Shown in pieces: positions 27,062-35,535 of a stretch of 64,000 bases of DNA. The DNA is from Pararoseomonas sp. SCSIO 73927. GTDB taxonomy: Bacteria; Pseudomonadota; Alphaproteobacteria; Acetobacterales; Acetobacteraceae. Every line of letters begins with the position of its first letter. The first letter of the stretch is position 1. The notes beneath the pieces were generated by a model, which saw only the letters and a list, made by a program, of their open reading frames with translations, had not been told where the DNA came from and did not search any database. The position numbers and the translations under genes are program-made. Location: contig NZ_CP146232.1 in NCBI RefSeq assembly GCF_037040815.1, forward strand, positions 4,248,001 to 4,312,000, written 5' to 3'.

Positions 27062-29103
27062 GCCACGATGATCGCAAGCGCGCGATCGGCAAGGTGGTGT
27101 CGGTCGCGGCCGACCGTTTCGTCGTCGAGATGCACGCCGGCACCGACAATTTCACGGTCGTTGGCTTCGACGGCGTGCATTATGTGGCGCGGCTGGGATC
27201 GTTCCTGATGATCCCGTCGCAGTCGGAATATGTCGTGGTCGAGGTTGTCGGCCTGCGTGAGCGCGACGCGAGCACGCCGTCCGAGCGCGGCGATTTCGAC
27301 AGGGCCGGCTCCTCGAAGTATCTGGACGTGGTGCCGGTCGGCATGTTGCCGATGCATGGCGGCGCGTTCCGTTTCGGTGTGTCCGTTTTCCCGTCTTTAT
27401 ATGCGGACGCACTCTATGCGCTGGACGGCGAACTCGATCGCATCTTCGAGACCGAGGCGGCCGTCGAGCCGTCAGTCGGCCCGGATGGCGGCGCCGGCGA
27501 ACCCGAAGGGGCCACGCGCTATCGGGTTCTGCCCATAGGCAAGTCGGTAGTGTTCGAGAACTACGACATCAAGGTTCGATTGAACGAGTTCTTCGGCGGT
27601 CATGTTGCCATCCTGGGCAATACCGGCAGCGGTAAGTCCTGCACGGTTGCCTCGGTCTTGCAGTCCCTTTTCAGCAAGCCGGAGGAGCATCACGCCCGCG
27701 GCGCGACCTTCGTCGTCTTCGACGTCAATGGCGAGTATCACGCCGCGCTGGCCGCTTCCGCGAAGGAGGGAGCCATCGGGGTCGAGCGCGTCATCCTCGA
27801 CGGCACGGCGGCTGGCTTCCGTATGCCGCATTGGTTCCTGGAGATGGCAGAATGGGAACTGCTCTTGCAGGCCAGCGAGCGAACACAGCTGCCGGTCCTT
27901 CGGACAGCGTTAGGTCTGACAAGTCTTTTTCATGCCAATACGCCAGAAGCTCTGGCGCTGCGCGAGCACTTTGTCGCCACCTGCATCATAGAGTGTTTTC
28001 GAGGGGCAGATGGCGACTCCCCTGTATCAAAATTTCAGCGCGTTGTCTCCCTTCTCCAGAAGTATCCGACAACCGACCTAAATATGGCGCTTCTGAACCG
28101 CTTTAATCCCAATTTTCAGTATGGAAATTTTTCGGGAAACAACCAATCGGCGTTCCTGGACGAAGTGAGAAAAAAGCTCCGGGAGGACGCGCCCTTACCA
28201 GCCTATAATCGGACACCATTCTCTTTTGATGAGCTGCACGAGTGTCTCGACTTCGCGATCCTCTATGAGGAGGCTCACGGCAATCGCCAAATCCGAGACT
28301 ACTGCTCGTCCATGGTTACGCGCCTCAGATCCCTCCAGGAGAGAACAGAATATGCCTTTCTGCGTCACGAAGGAACCGACGTTGCCGCAGCCGTGAGCGA
28401 TCTGGAATTTTTGACCAACATCGTCGGCCTGCAAAGGGCGGCCGGAGAATCTTTCACCAAACGCAATCAAGTCATTATTATTGATCTCAATTCTGTCGAA
28501 GATGAAATCGTTGAGCTGGTCAGTGCGGTCATCGCACGCATGCTTTTTCGGTTTCTTCGCCATGCGGAACCGAGAAACCGCTTCCCGATACACCTATTGC
28601 TCGAAGAGGCTCATAGATATATCGCATCTGCGCCGTCCCGCTTTTCCATCGACGCCACCAAGATTTTCGAGCGCATCGCCAAGGAAGGACGCAAATACGG
28701 CATGTTCGTGCTGCTGGCGTCTCAGCGCCCGAGCGAGCTGTCCAAGACGGTTCTCAGCCAGTGCTCCAACTTCCTGGTTCACCGAATCCAGAATCCCGAC
28801 GATCTCTCCCAGATCCGCCAGATGACGCCGTTCATCTCAGAATCGGTCCTGAAGCGGTTGCCGTCATTGCCTCGGCAGCACGCGCTGGTATTTGGAACGT
28901 CGGTTAATTTGCCAACGACCTTCAAGGTCAGGGAGGCATCGCCGCGGCCGCGCAGTGATGATACCGCCGTGGTCGATCTGTGGTTTCACGAGGAAGGTCG
29001 AGCCGCTGACATCCGCCTAGCGCTCCGTCCGGCCGATGCCGCTGTGGCGGCTGAGGGCGAGGCGCTGATAGTAAACGCAGCGTCGGACGATGACATTTTG
29101 TGA
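27058..29103 (+). CDS. herA: HerA-type ATPase of a SIR2-HerA system
   Basis: The 681-residue product begins with a small beta-barrel HAS-like region (AIGKVVSVAADRFVVEMHAG). The RecA-like core follows: VAILGNTGSGKSCTVASVLQ (Walker A at about residues 187-194), TFVVFDVNGEYHAALA, IHLLLEEAHRYIAS (Walker B near 515) and FVLLASQRPSELSKTVLSQC. HerA proteins are hexameric DNA translocases; in SIR2-HerA they assemble with the SIR2 effector. The middle of the gene (about 27,900-28,660) is noticeably richer in A and T than both ends, suggesting recombination within the gene. It is the last gene of the plus-strand block and faces nucC across 107 bases. Confidence 0.87.
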   Translation: MSHDDRKRAIGKVVSVAADRFVVEMHAGTDNFTVVGFDGVHYVARLGSFLMIPSQSEYVVVEVVGLRERDASTPSERGDFDRAGSSKYLDVVPVGMLPMHGGAFRFGVSVFPSLYADALYALDGELDRIFETEAAVEPSVGPDGGAGEPEGATRYRVLPIGKSVVFENYDIKVRLNEFFGGHVAILGNTGSGKSCTVASVLQSLFSKPEEHHARGATFVVFDVNGEYHAALAASAKEGAIGVERVILDGTAAGFRMPHWFLEMAEWELLLQASERTQLPVLRTALGLTSLFHANTPEALALREHFVATCIIECFRGADGDSPVSKFQRVVSLLQKYPTTDLNMALLNRFNPNFQYGNFSGNNQSAFLDEVRKKLREDAPLPAYNRTPFSFDELHECLDFAILYEEAHGNRQIRDYCSSMVTRLRSLQERTEYAFLRHEGTDVAAAVSDLEFLTNIVGLQRAAGESFTKRNQVIIIDLNSVEDEIVELVSAVIARMLFRFLRHAEPRNRFPIHLLLEEAHRYIASAPSRFSIDATKIFERIAKEGRKYGMFVLLASQRPSELSKTVLSQCSNFLVHRIQNPDDLSQIRQMTPFISESVLKRLPSLPRQHALVFGTSVNLPTTFKVREASPRPRSDDTAVVDLWFHEEGRAADIRLALRPADAAVAAEGEALIVNAASDDDIL

Positions 29104-29210
29104 CCAGCTGGAGACGCTGGAGGCCGCAGGGACTCCCGGGTCATCCAGCTTCCTCAGCTGCGCGAATAGATATTTCACTTTTTCGATGTGCTGGACGGAC
29201 AGCCGATCAC

Positions 29211-29936
29211 CTATTTGGTTAGCCACTGTCCGTAGGCTTCCACATCGATCATCGGAACGGTTCCGCTGAATTGCAGTTGAGAAATCAGCTTGAACAGGAA
29301 TGCTGTCGCAGGCTTATTTTCGTTGACGAAGCTGATGCTCGCGGTCGGCTGATCGAAGAAAAAGTGGCCATGTGAGGCGACACAGCCGATATCGAGCCGC
29401 CCGTCACCAACGTCGGCGGCCAGGGCCTTCTCAAATGAGGCTCCGAGAGCAGGACTCCATTCGCTTTCAAAAGTCAGGAGGCCGCCCAAGATCGGGATCA
29501 ACGGTTTCGCGGGATAGACGCCCTTGGCATATGGAATCGGTAGGCTCGTGCGGTGAAGGCACCTGACACTTGCAACTTTCTGCTGCGCGTATGCCACTAG
29601 GCCGGCATTCGCCGTCTGCTTTGCCTCGAAGACGGCGTAGACGCTCTCGGCCGGGATGATCGTCTCGTTCTCATATGTGAAAATGAAGGGTGAATACTGG
29701 CGATCGAAAATCACAACATCGATCTGTTGGCTGAAGTTGCCCAGGCTATCGACAACATGCGCCTTGGAAGCCTGATAGCGCTTCGGCAAATATGTCTCCA
29801 GCATGCTGATCCAAACATTCTCGCTGGCATCGCCCTTCGTCCCCGGGTGGCTGAACGACTTTCGGACGGTTGCGAGACGCTGCTGAATGTCTTCATGCAA
29901 CGAGGAAAGAAGCTGGGACAAGGACCATTCCGACAT
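29211..29936 (-). CDS. nucC: NucC endonuclease, CBASS effector
   Basis: The 241-residue length and sequence fit NucC (MSEWSLSQLLSSLHEDIQQR at the start). The restriction-fold active site is intact: D73 in QIDVVIFDRQ, E104 and K106 in YAVFEAKQ, at the positions I recall for E. coli NucC. LHRTSLPIPYAKGVYPAKPL and CVASHGHFFF are further family features. NucC is a trimer that pairs into a hexamer on binding cyclic tri-AMP and then cuts double-stranded DNA without strict sequence choice, killing the infected cell. It is the last gene of the CBASS operon, 32 bases after the CD-NTase stop, with GGAG eight bases before its ATG. Confidence 0.9.
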   Translation of the reverse strand: MSEWSLSQLLSSLHEDIQQRLATVRKSFSHPGTKGDASENVWISMLETYLPKRYQASKAHVVDSLGNFSQQIDVVIFDRQYSPFIFTYENETIIPAESVYAVFEAKQTANAGLVAYAQQKVASVRCLHRTSLPIPYAKGVYPAKPLIPILGGLLTFESEWSPALGASFEKALAADVGDGRLDIGCVASHGHFFFDQPTASISFVNENKPATAFLFKLISQLQFSGTVPMIDVEAYGQWLTK

Positions 29937-29968
29937 CGAAAAACTCCGTGGGATTTTGATGGCTGTCG

Positions 29969-30865
29969 TTAAGACAGCGGAAATTTCGGGCCGAACAATT
30001 CCCGCCAGGCGCGCAACGCCTCTCCGTTACGGCCGTGGCGGACATGGTCGATTGCAACGGTTGCTTCACGCTCCGCTGCACGCAGAAGGTCGCGCGCCCG
30101 CGTCTTGCGGGCCGTGTCCATGCTGTTGCTGATCGGCGGACCGAGGCCGGCGGGATCAGGCCACTCGTCGAAAACCCGGGCCGCGAGCGTTGCAAAGAAC
30201 CCCTGAATCTCGCGGTCAAAGCTGCCACCCCAGCCGCCATAAAGACATTGCATTGCCATGACTTCGATGAGGAACGAGGGCTTCACCGGCTTCTCGCCGT
30301 GCTTGGGGTTGTTGTTCCAGTATTTCAACATCCGCACGAGACCCTTCCATTCGTTTGAATAGGCCTGATGTGCGGTCGTTGCCTCTGCGGCATGGGTCTG
30401 AGGGTTGGTCCCGATCCACTTGCCGATTTCGTTATCAGGAATCTCGAAATTTTCATCTTTGTCGAAAGCAGGAACGACATCGACACTGATGACTCGGTAA
30501 TCGGTGTTATCCTCGGCATCCGCCCTCACGCCAAAATCGACGTTGATCGAGCGGTTCTGCTTCTTGGCCTTGTCGCCGTACTTCTCGACCAAGGCGTTGT
30601 GAAAATCAGTCAGCACAACCGATGGCGCTTTGGAACGATAGTGATCTTCCGACGGTTTCAAGACGAAGAAGATGTCGACGTCTTTCAATGGCTTTGTCTT
30701 GGTCCAGCGCGCATAGGATCCGGTCAGGAAGCTCCGGTCGATCTTGAACTTGGTGTCCAGATAATCCCGGACTTCCTTCTGGCGCGCGGAGGCGTTTGCC
30801 TGCTCACGATCGTTCAATTCCAATCGACTTTTGAATTTCCGGAACGCTTCGTCGATCGTGAGCAT
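29969..30865 (-). CDS. CBASS nucleotidyltransferase (CD-NTase, probable cyclic tri-AMP synthase)
   Basis: The 298-residue enzyme has the CD-NTase active site: [20 protein letters not shown] gives GS at residues 49-50 and metal-binding D62 and D64; the third Asp is D129 in [10 protein letters not shown]. The rest is the helical OAS-like C-terminal region. It should make a cyclic oligonucleotide messenger. Because the effector is NucC, cyclic tri-AMP is the likely product, and the partner genes suggest clade C or D; both points are inference. Its ATG (30865) overlaps the HORMA TGA by one base (TGATG); a TTG at 30868 is less likely. Activation should require the closed HORMA protein encoded just upstream. 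Confidence 0.9.
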   Translation of the reverse strand: MLTIDEAFRKFKSRLELNDREQANASARQKEVRDYLDTKFKIDRSFLTGSYARWTKTKPLKDVDIFFVLKPSEDHYRSKAPSVVLTDFHNALVEKYGDKAKKQNRSINVDFGVRADAEDNTDYRVISVDVVPAFDKDENFEIPDNEIGKWIGTNPQTHAAEATTAHQAYSNEWKGLVRMLKYWNNNPKHGEKPVKPSFLIEVMAMQCLYGGWGGSFDREIQGFFATLAARVFDEWPDPAGLGPPISNSMDTARKTRARDLLRAAEREATVAIDHVRHGRNGEALRAWRELFGPKFPLS

Positions 30866-31365
30866 CAAGCTCTCCTAAGATAAGAGGTGCTGGCGCCAAG
30901 GCCGCTGTGTTCGACAGTCGTCCCGAGGCTTTGACGAACCATGCCCTCCGTCGAACGGCCGCTCGCCTTGCTCCACCCAGCCACGTCGGGACGTCCCGGC
31001 TTGCTTTGAAGAAGGAGTCGATACCGCGCCTCGCTCGGAACCAGCCCCGCCTTTCTGATGGCGTATTTGAGCTGCTCGGTATCCGTCCAAAAACCGCCAT
31101 CGCCTCCGGACCAGCCATAGGCGATGTCGATGTCCCACCGGACAATCAGCGCGTCCGTTCTCGGGTTGTAGATTTCCAGCTTTACGGTTTCGAGATCGCC
31201 AGTGTTCAACCAGGTCTGCACACCGCGCATGTGCAGTTCCCAGTCGCCGACAAACTCGGTTGGATCGAGGCCCACAAGGCGGATGATGTCCTTCAAGCTT
31301 TTGAGGATGTTGTCAGCCACATAGGTGACAGAGTGGGTATAGGTGTTGACAGCGACGCTGGTCAT
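30865..31365 (-). CDS. Bacterial HORMA-domain protein (Cap7-like CBASS activator)
   Basis: The 166-residue protein starts [20 protein letters not shown] and continues [37 protein letters not shown] and [17 protein letters not shown], ending with the conserved [17 protein letters not shown]. This matches bacterial HORMA proteins of type III CBASS. They switch between open and closed forms, bind a short closure-motif peptide and then activate the CD-NTase. The C-terminal third would form the safety belt. It overlaps the previous gene by four bases and the CD-NTase gene by one, so the products are likely made together. TRIP13-like ATPase would reset it. Confidence 0.85.
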   Translation of the reverse strand: MTSVAVNTYTHSVTYVADNILKSLKDIIRLVGLDPTEFVGDWELHMRGVQTWLNTGDLETVKLEIYNPRTDALIVRWDIDIAYGWSGGDGGFWTDTEQLKYAIRKAGLVPSEARYRLLLQSKPGRPDVAGWSKASGRSTEGMVRQSLGTTVEHSGLGASTSYLRRA

Positions 31366-31838
31366 GAGCCCAGAAACCCTTTCGGATCGAATATAAGGGT
31401 CTGTGATTTCGTGGTCGCCGACTCGTCTGCGCTGGAGACAGCCGCATCAAGATCGCGCGCCGTGATGCGTGTGCTGTGCTTTTTGAGCGCAGCCTGGACC
31501 CATGCGAGATCGTCCGCCAGGCAAGGCAGCGATACCCGCCAATCCCCTTTCAGCGGGTCAAAGCCAAGGGAGTCTTCATTCGCACCGGAACCGTCGATGG
31601 CGTCATCGTCATAGAGGCAATAGATGCGCGTGCGCGGACCATCGCAGGTGACTGTGATCGCGGCGTCCTTGGGCGCCTGATCAGCGATCACACTGGCGGC
31701 GACACCGGTGACGGCAAGAAGCTCCGTCCGTGCATCTCCTGCCTTGCCCTGAGTCAAGAGATCAACGATCGCCGTCCAGGTCCGTGAGGCGTCGCGCTCG
31801 GGCGTACTCTTGAATGTGCGGCTGGCAACGGTGCTCAT
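31362..31838 (-). CDS. Second HORMA-like or accessory CBASS protein (Cap8-like)
   Basis: A 158-residue protein starting [20 protein letters not shown]. It has an N-terminal helix ([20 protein letters not shown]), a central beta region ([20 protein letters not shown]) and a conserved-looking tail ending [14 protein letters not shown]. Its place between the TRIP13-like gene and the HORMA gene matches five-gene CBASS operons such as that of Pseudomonas aeruginosa, in which a divergent second HORMA protein is present. I could not confirm the fold from sequence alone. The C-terminal LIFDP resembles a hydrophobic-x-F-(D/N)-P closure peptide. Both gene borders are ATGA-type four-base overlaps. Confidence 0.65.
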   Translation of the reverse strand: MSTVASRTFKSTPERDASRTWTAIVDLLTQGKAGDARTELLAVTGVAASVIADQAPKDAAITVTCDGPRTRIYCLYDDDAIDGSGANEDSLGFDPLKGDWRVSLPCLADDLAWVQAALKKHSTRITARDLDAAVSSADESATTKSQTLIFDPKGFLGS

Positions 31839-32758
31839 GACGCCTTGCCTCCCGACATACGGCCCGCCTTGGCAGCGCGCGCCGCGCCTAACAGATCCTC
31901 GAGCGTGACGCGTTCGGGATTCATGGCCGTTTGCGGGCTGCTGGCCAAGGCGTTGGCCACCATCTTGCGGATGGCGCGTCCGTCGAGCCCGACGCATTCG
32001 GCCGCGCAGCGGTCGAAACCCGAGGTCGTCGGCAGCTTCGCGATGGCTGGATAGGTCTTGCCGAGACCAGTCAGGCAATCCTTCAGGATAAGCCCGCACG
32101 CTTCACGATCGGGCAGCGGCACATGGACGACCAGGTCACAGCGCGAGGTGAAGGCCGCGTCGACCGCCTCGGGAAAGTTGCTGGTGGCAAGGAACAGCAG
32201 GTTCGGATGCCGTTCGGCCAGAGCGTCAAGTTGAACGAGCACGGCATCGGTTGCGCGGTGGATATCGATCGGATTGGCCTCCAGGCTCATTTTCGACCGG
32301 TCCGCGGCAAGCGTCTCGACTTCATCGAGGAGCACAATCGTCGGTCCTGCGGCGGCCGCTTCGGCGATCGACTGTGAGAACAGCTCCGAGACCGCACGCT
32401 GGGTCTTGCCCATCGCCGAACTGGTTAGCGCGTGGGGCTCGACTTCGAGCAGGCGGAACCCGCCGCCAGGAAATGTCTCGGCGGTACGATGTGCCAATCC
32501 GCGAGCGAGAGATGTCTTGCCGGTCCCTGGTGGTCCGACAAGCATAATGACGCCGTGGAGCGGAATAACACTACGGTCGACCTTACCGCGCATCGTGAAG
32601 TTCAGCATCGCCTGCGAGAGGAGCTGGGCCTTCAGGCGCTCGTCCAGGATGATCGAATTCCAGAGTGCTCCGAGCGCGGGATCGGGAAGCCGGCGTGCGC
32701 GCTGGATGCCCTTGGGTTGATTGAAGTCCTCGTTCTGCACCGCCGTCAGCTTCTGCAT
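31835..32758 (-). CDS. TRIP13/Pch2-like AAA+ ATPase (Cap6-like)
   Basis: The 307-residue protein has GVIMLVGPPGTGKTSLARGL (Walker A at residues 75-82), TIVLLDEVETLAADRSKM (Walker B near 141-150), FLATSNFPEAVDAAFTSRCD (sensor 1 and arginine-finger region) and GLDGRAIRKMVANAL (sensor 2). These features and the HORMA gene two places downstream identify a bacterial Pch2/TRIP13 remodeller. It unfolds the HORMA N-terminus and so keeps the CD-NTase silent until phage triggers the system. It is the first gene of the operon; the promoter should lie in 32,759-32,841, where I see no clear boxes. Confidence 0.88.
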   Translation of the reverse strand: MQKLTAVQNEDFNQPKGIQRARRLPDPALGALWNSIILDERLKAQLLSQAMLNFTMRGKVDRSVIPLHGVIMLVGPPGTGKTSLARGLAHRTAETFPGGGFRLLEVEPHALTSSAMGKTQRAVSELFSQSIAEAAAAGPTIVLLDEVETLAADRSKMSLEANPIDIHRATDAVLVQLDALAERHPNLLFLATSNFPEAVDAAFTSRCDLVVHVPLPDREACGLILKDCLTGLGKTYPAIAKLPTTSGFDRCAAECVGLDGRAIRKMVANALASSPQTAMNPERVTLEDLLGAARAAKAGRMSGGKAS

Positions 32759-32841
32759 CGTGATCGTCCTCGCGTCGCCTGCCTGGCGGGTTGAATGCGA
32801 AAGTTGGAAAAACTGAGCCCAAGCGGCTGCGGCCGCTGGGC

Positions 32842-33063
32842 TTACCCCTTCGGAGGGAAGGGATCGTTGCCGTAGGAGTTGGCGTCCCGGATGCGACCGT
32901 CGGGACGGTGTATCACCACCTCGCCGCGCTCGCGGATCGCGGTGTTGCGCGCTGCTTCGGTTGCCTGCGCCTGGGTGCTGTGTGTCGTTCCCACGCGGGA
33001 AGCTCCCTCACGGCGCGTCGCCCAACCGGAATCGTGGGGAACGACATGGATGCGTTTTGACAT
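32842..33063 (-). CDS. DUF2188 domain protein
   Basis: This 73-residue protein matches DUF2188 over its whole length: MSKRIHVVPHDSGWATRREG, ASRVGTTHSTQAQATEAARN, then RGEVVIHRPDGRIRDANSYG. The family is small, soluble and of unknown function. A GGAAGG site lies eight bases before the ATG. The gene is transcribed divergently from the XRE-ImmA-exonuclease operon across an AT-rich control region and may belong to the same regulatory circuit. Confidence 0.8.
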   Translation of the reverse strand: MSKRIHVVPHDSGWATRREGASRVGTTHSTQAQATEAARNTAIRERGEVVIHRPDGRIRDANSYGNDPFPPKG

Positions 33064-33227
33064 TCTGACTTCCTTCCTGCTCGCCGCTGCCCGAATCGGA
33101 CATTCACCGACGCCTAACCAATTTCAGGACGCTGGATTGTTGTCAATACACACATTTTAAATGACAATATTAAGCACATTGTGTTTGTGACATTGACATC
33201 GTGCGGTGTGGAACGCAAACATTGGGA
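33064..33227. promoter_or_regulatory. AT-rich divergent control region with several palindromes
   Basis: The 33,140-33,200 part is far richer in A and T than its surroundings. CATTTTAAATG (33153-33163) and CACATTGTG (33175-33183) are perfect odd palindromes. TTGACA on the plus strand near 33,192 and TTGACA on the minus strand near 33,145 give candidate -35 boxes for the two divergent genes. The layout suggests operators for the XRE protein encoded at 33228. Confidence 0.45.
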
Positions 33228-33581
33228 ATGCCAGATGAGTCGATCTATGTAGCGTTCGGGAAGCTTGTCGCTTCGAGGCGAAAGACACTTGAACTCACCC
33301 AAGCCGAGCTGGCAGCCAAAGTGGGTATGTCGCGTGCGTCAGTGGCAAATATCGAGAGCGGCCGGCAGAACGTGTTGTTGCATCACGTCTACAGTCTCGC
33401 GTCGGCGCTGGAATTTTCAAAGCCCGCCGATTTGCTACCCGCCGTGCCAAAACCACAGCCCCGTGAGGATATGCAGATGATCTTGTCAGACGAAACAGTG
33501 ACCGCTCGCGGCAAGGCGCAGATCAATGATCTGATCGCGGATGCGCTTGCGCGCCATAGTTCCGGAAGAGCCGGGTCGTGA
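33228..33581 (+). CDS. XRE-family transcriptional regulator
   Basis: From the ATG at 33228 the product is 117 residues. The helix-turn-helix is canonical: GKLVASRRKTLELTQAELAA then KVGMSRASVANIESGRQNVL, at about residues 10-50. The remainder (LASALEFSKPADLLPAVP and a helical tail) is short. The stop codon overlaps the GTG of the ImmA/IrrE protease gene (GTGA), the standard arrangement for a repressor removed by its own protease. It lies next to palindromes in the divergent region and probably represses both directions. A GTG at 33201 is possible but lacks a ribosome site. Confidence 0.85.
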   Translation: MPDESIYVAFGKLVASRRKTLELTQAELAAKVGMSRASVANIESGRQNVLLHHVYSLASALEFSKPADLLPAVPKPQPREDMQMILSDETVTARGKAQINDLIADALARHSSGRAGS

Positions 33582-34099
33582 CCGCCAACCCCGAAATGGC
33601 GCGGGAAGCTGCGCGCAGGATGTTGCGGGAGTTCGGAGTGAAGGGAGCCCCAGTTCCCATTGAGCGCATTATCAAGGCTAGGAACGTTGTACTTCAGTAT
33701 GCGCCTCTGGAGGACGATCTCTCCGGCATGGCCTTCATAAAGGACGGCATCGGTATCATCGGCGTGAACGCCTTGCATCACCCGAACCGGCAACGGTTTA
33801 CGGCCGCACATGAGCTTGGGCATCATGTGTTGCATGCCGCGAATATCCAGAAGGCCGTGCATGTCGACAAAGGGTTTCGGGTTCTGTTGCGCGATGACGT
33901 CTCGTCACAGGGAATCGACCCTCTGGAAATCGAGGCCAACGCATTTGCGTCTGAGCTACTTATGCCTCGAGAATTCCTTGCGAATGCCCTGGACGCTAGT
34001 GGACTGGACATGGAGGATGACGTCGGGATTGAGGTGCTTGCAAAAAAGTTCCGGGTGAGTGCATCCGCGATGCGGTTCCGCCTAGCGAGTCATTTCTAG
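33578..34099 (+). CDS. ImmA/IrrE-family metallopeptidase
   Basis: The 173-residue protein has the zinc-binding motif RFTAAHELGHHVLHA (HELGH near residue 84) and the downstream EIEANAFASELLMPREFL that supplies the third ligand. GIGIIGVNALHHPNRQRF just before is also typical. ImmA-type proteases cleave the partner XRE repressor when DNA is damaged, releasing transfer or defence genes. The GTG start shares bases with the repressor stop. The exonuclease gene starts 14 bases after its stop. Lower GC than the backbone suggests acquisition as a unit. Confidence 0.87.
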   Translation: MTANPEMAREAARRMLREFGVKGAPVPIERIIKARNVVLQYAPLEDDLSGMAFIKDGIGIIGVNALHHPNRQRFTAAHELGHHVLHAANIQKAVHVDKGFRVLLRDDVSSQGIDPLEIEANAFASELLMPREFLANALDASGLDMEDDVGIEVLAKKFRVSASAMRFRLASHF

Positions 34100-34113
34100 G
34101 CGAGGGGGTGTGT

Positions 34114-35535
34114 ATGGGCTTCGTATTCTTCGACACGGAGACAACGGGGCTCAGGCATGGTTTCGATCAGATCGTGCATTTCGCGGCAATACGGACTGAC
34201 AACGATCTCAACGAGGTCGATCGGTTCGAGGCGCGCTCACGTCTTTTGCCGCATGTCGTTCCCCACCCGAGCGCACTTCTGACAAACGGGCTGCCAATTG
34301 AACGCCTCACCGATGAGGGGTTGCCGTCGCACTATCAGATGGTCCTCCTTATCCGAGAAAAGCTCCTGTGCTGGTCTCCGTCGATTTTTGTGGGCTACAA
34401 CTCCATCCGGTTCGACGAGGAAATGCTCAGGCACGCATTTTTTCAGACGCTGCAGCCAGCTTATCTCACCAGCAGCCACGGTAATTCCCGCGCCGATGTT
34501 CTGGGCCTTGTAATGGCGGCGGCGGGTCTATCACCGGCCAGCCTGTCTGTTCCCTACGGGCCAGAAGGGCGCCCGATTTTTCGTCTGGAACAGCTTGCAT
34601 CGGCAAATGACGTTGCTCACACAGACGCGCACGACGCTATGGGTGATGTGGTTGCCACGCTCGGTCTTTGCCGCCGCGTCCATGAACGATCGCCCGAACT
34701 CTGGCATCGCTTCGTGCGCTTTTCGAAGAAAGCGACTGTTGGAGATTTCGTCGACACCGAAGACGGGTTTTTCCTCACCGAGTTTTTTGGCAATGCGCCC
34801 TATCACACGCCGGTTGTGTGTATCGGCGCAGATCCGGATCAGCCCAATGGTAGGTTCTGCTTACGTTTGGACGTCGCCCGCGAAGAGCTTGCTGTGATGA
34901 CGGAAGAGGCGTTCCAGAGCTACTTGTCAGCAAAACCAAGTCCTGTCCGAAGGCTCCGAATCAATGCTGCCCCTACATTGACAGCTTTCTACGATGCGCC
35001 CGACGCCATGCTCGACGGCGCCGACATTGATGATCTGGAGAGACGTGCCCGGAGCATCAAGGAAGATACGGCGCTGCGCTCTCGGATCATTGAGGCCTTC
35101 GTGGCGACGCGAGCACGTCGTTCGCCGTCTAGCCATGTGGAAGGGCGGATCTACGAGGGCTTTCCTGGTCGAGATGACGAGGATCGCATGGCAAAATTCC
35201 ATACCGTGGGTTGGGGGGAGGCGGCGGCCATCGTTCAAGAATTTGACGATGAACGGCTCCGGGTTTTTGGTCGGCGATTGATCTACTACGGCGGCCGGTC
35301 GGCCTTGTCGGATGACGTGAAGCTTGGTGTGGAGTGTGACTTGACCGACCGTCTGATAGACCATGCCGCTGGGGGCTTTACGCTGCGTCAGGCACTTGAC
35401 GAGACGGAGCGGCTGTTGGCTGAAAATGGTGCTGACGCCAACGGGATCTTGTCCAGCTATCGCGAATACCTCACTCATCGTATCAAACGTGTAACGGAGT
35501 TCCGCGCCCGGCGGTTTGTCGTCGAGCCGCGTTAG
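34114..35535 (+). CDS. DEDD-family exonuclease, SbcB (exonuclease I)-like
   Basis: The 473-residue protein begins MGFVFFDTETTGLRHGFDQI, giving the first acidic pair (D8, E10). FVGYNSIRFDEEMLRHAFF near residue 92 supplies the second acidic motif, and VAHTDAHDAMGDVVATLGL near 170 the His/Asp motif of DEDDh exonucleases. The order and the NSIRFDEEMLR wording resemble exonuclease I, which degrades single-stranded DNA 3' to 5'. The C-terminal 200 residues are not clearly similar to SbcB in my reading. The ATG at 34114 with GAGGGG upstream is preferred to the GTG at 34108. It follows the ImmA gene by 14 bases, an unusual partner for a repressor-protease pair. Confidence 0.75.
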   Translation: MGFVFFDTETTGLRHGFDQIVHFAAIRTDNDLNEVDRFEARSRLLPHVVPHPSALLTNGLPIERLTDEGLPSHYQMVLLIREKLLCWSPSIFVGYNSIRFDEEMLRHAFFQTLQPAYLTSSHGNSRADVLGLVMAAAGLSPASLSVPYGPEGRPIFRLEQLASANDVAHTDAHDAMGDVVATLGLCRRVHERSPELWHRFVRFSKKATVGDFVDTEDGFFLTEFFGNAPYHTPVVCIGADPDQPNGRFCLRLDVAREELAVMTEEAFQSYLSAKPSPVRRLRINAAPTLTAFYDAPDAMLDGADIDDLERRARSIKEDTALRSRIIEAFVATRARRSPSSHVEGRIYEGFPGRDDEDRMAKFHTVGWGEAAAIVQEFDDERLRVFGRRLIYYGGRSALSDDVKLGVECDLTDRLIDHAAGGFTLRQALDETERLLAENGADANGILSSYREYLTHRIKRVTEFRARRFVVEPR

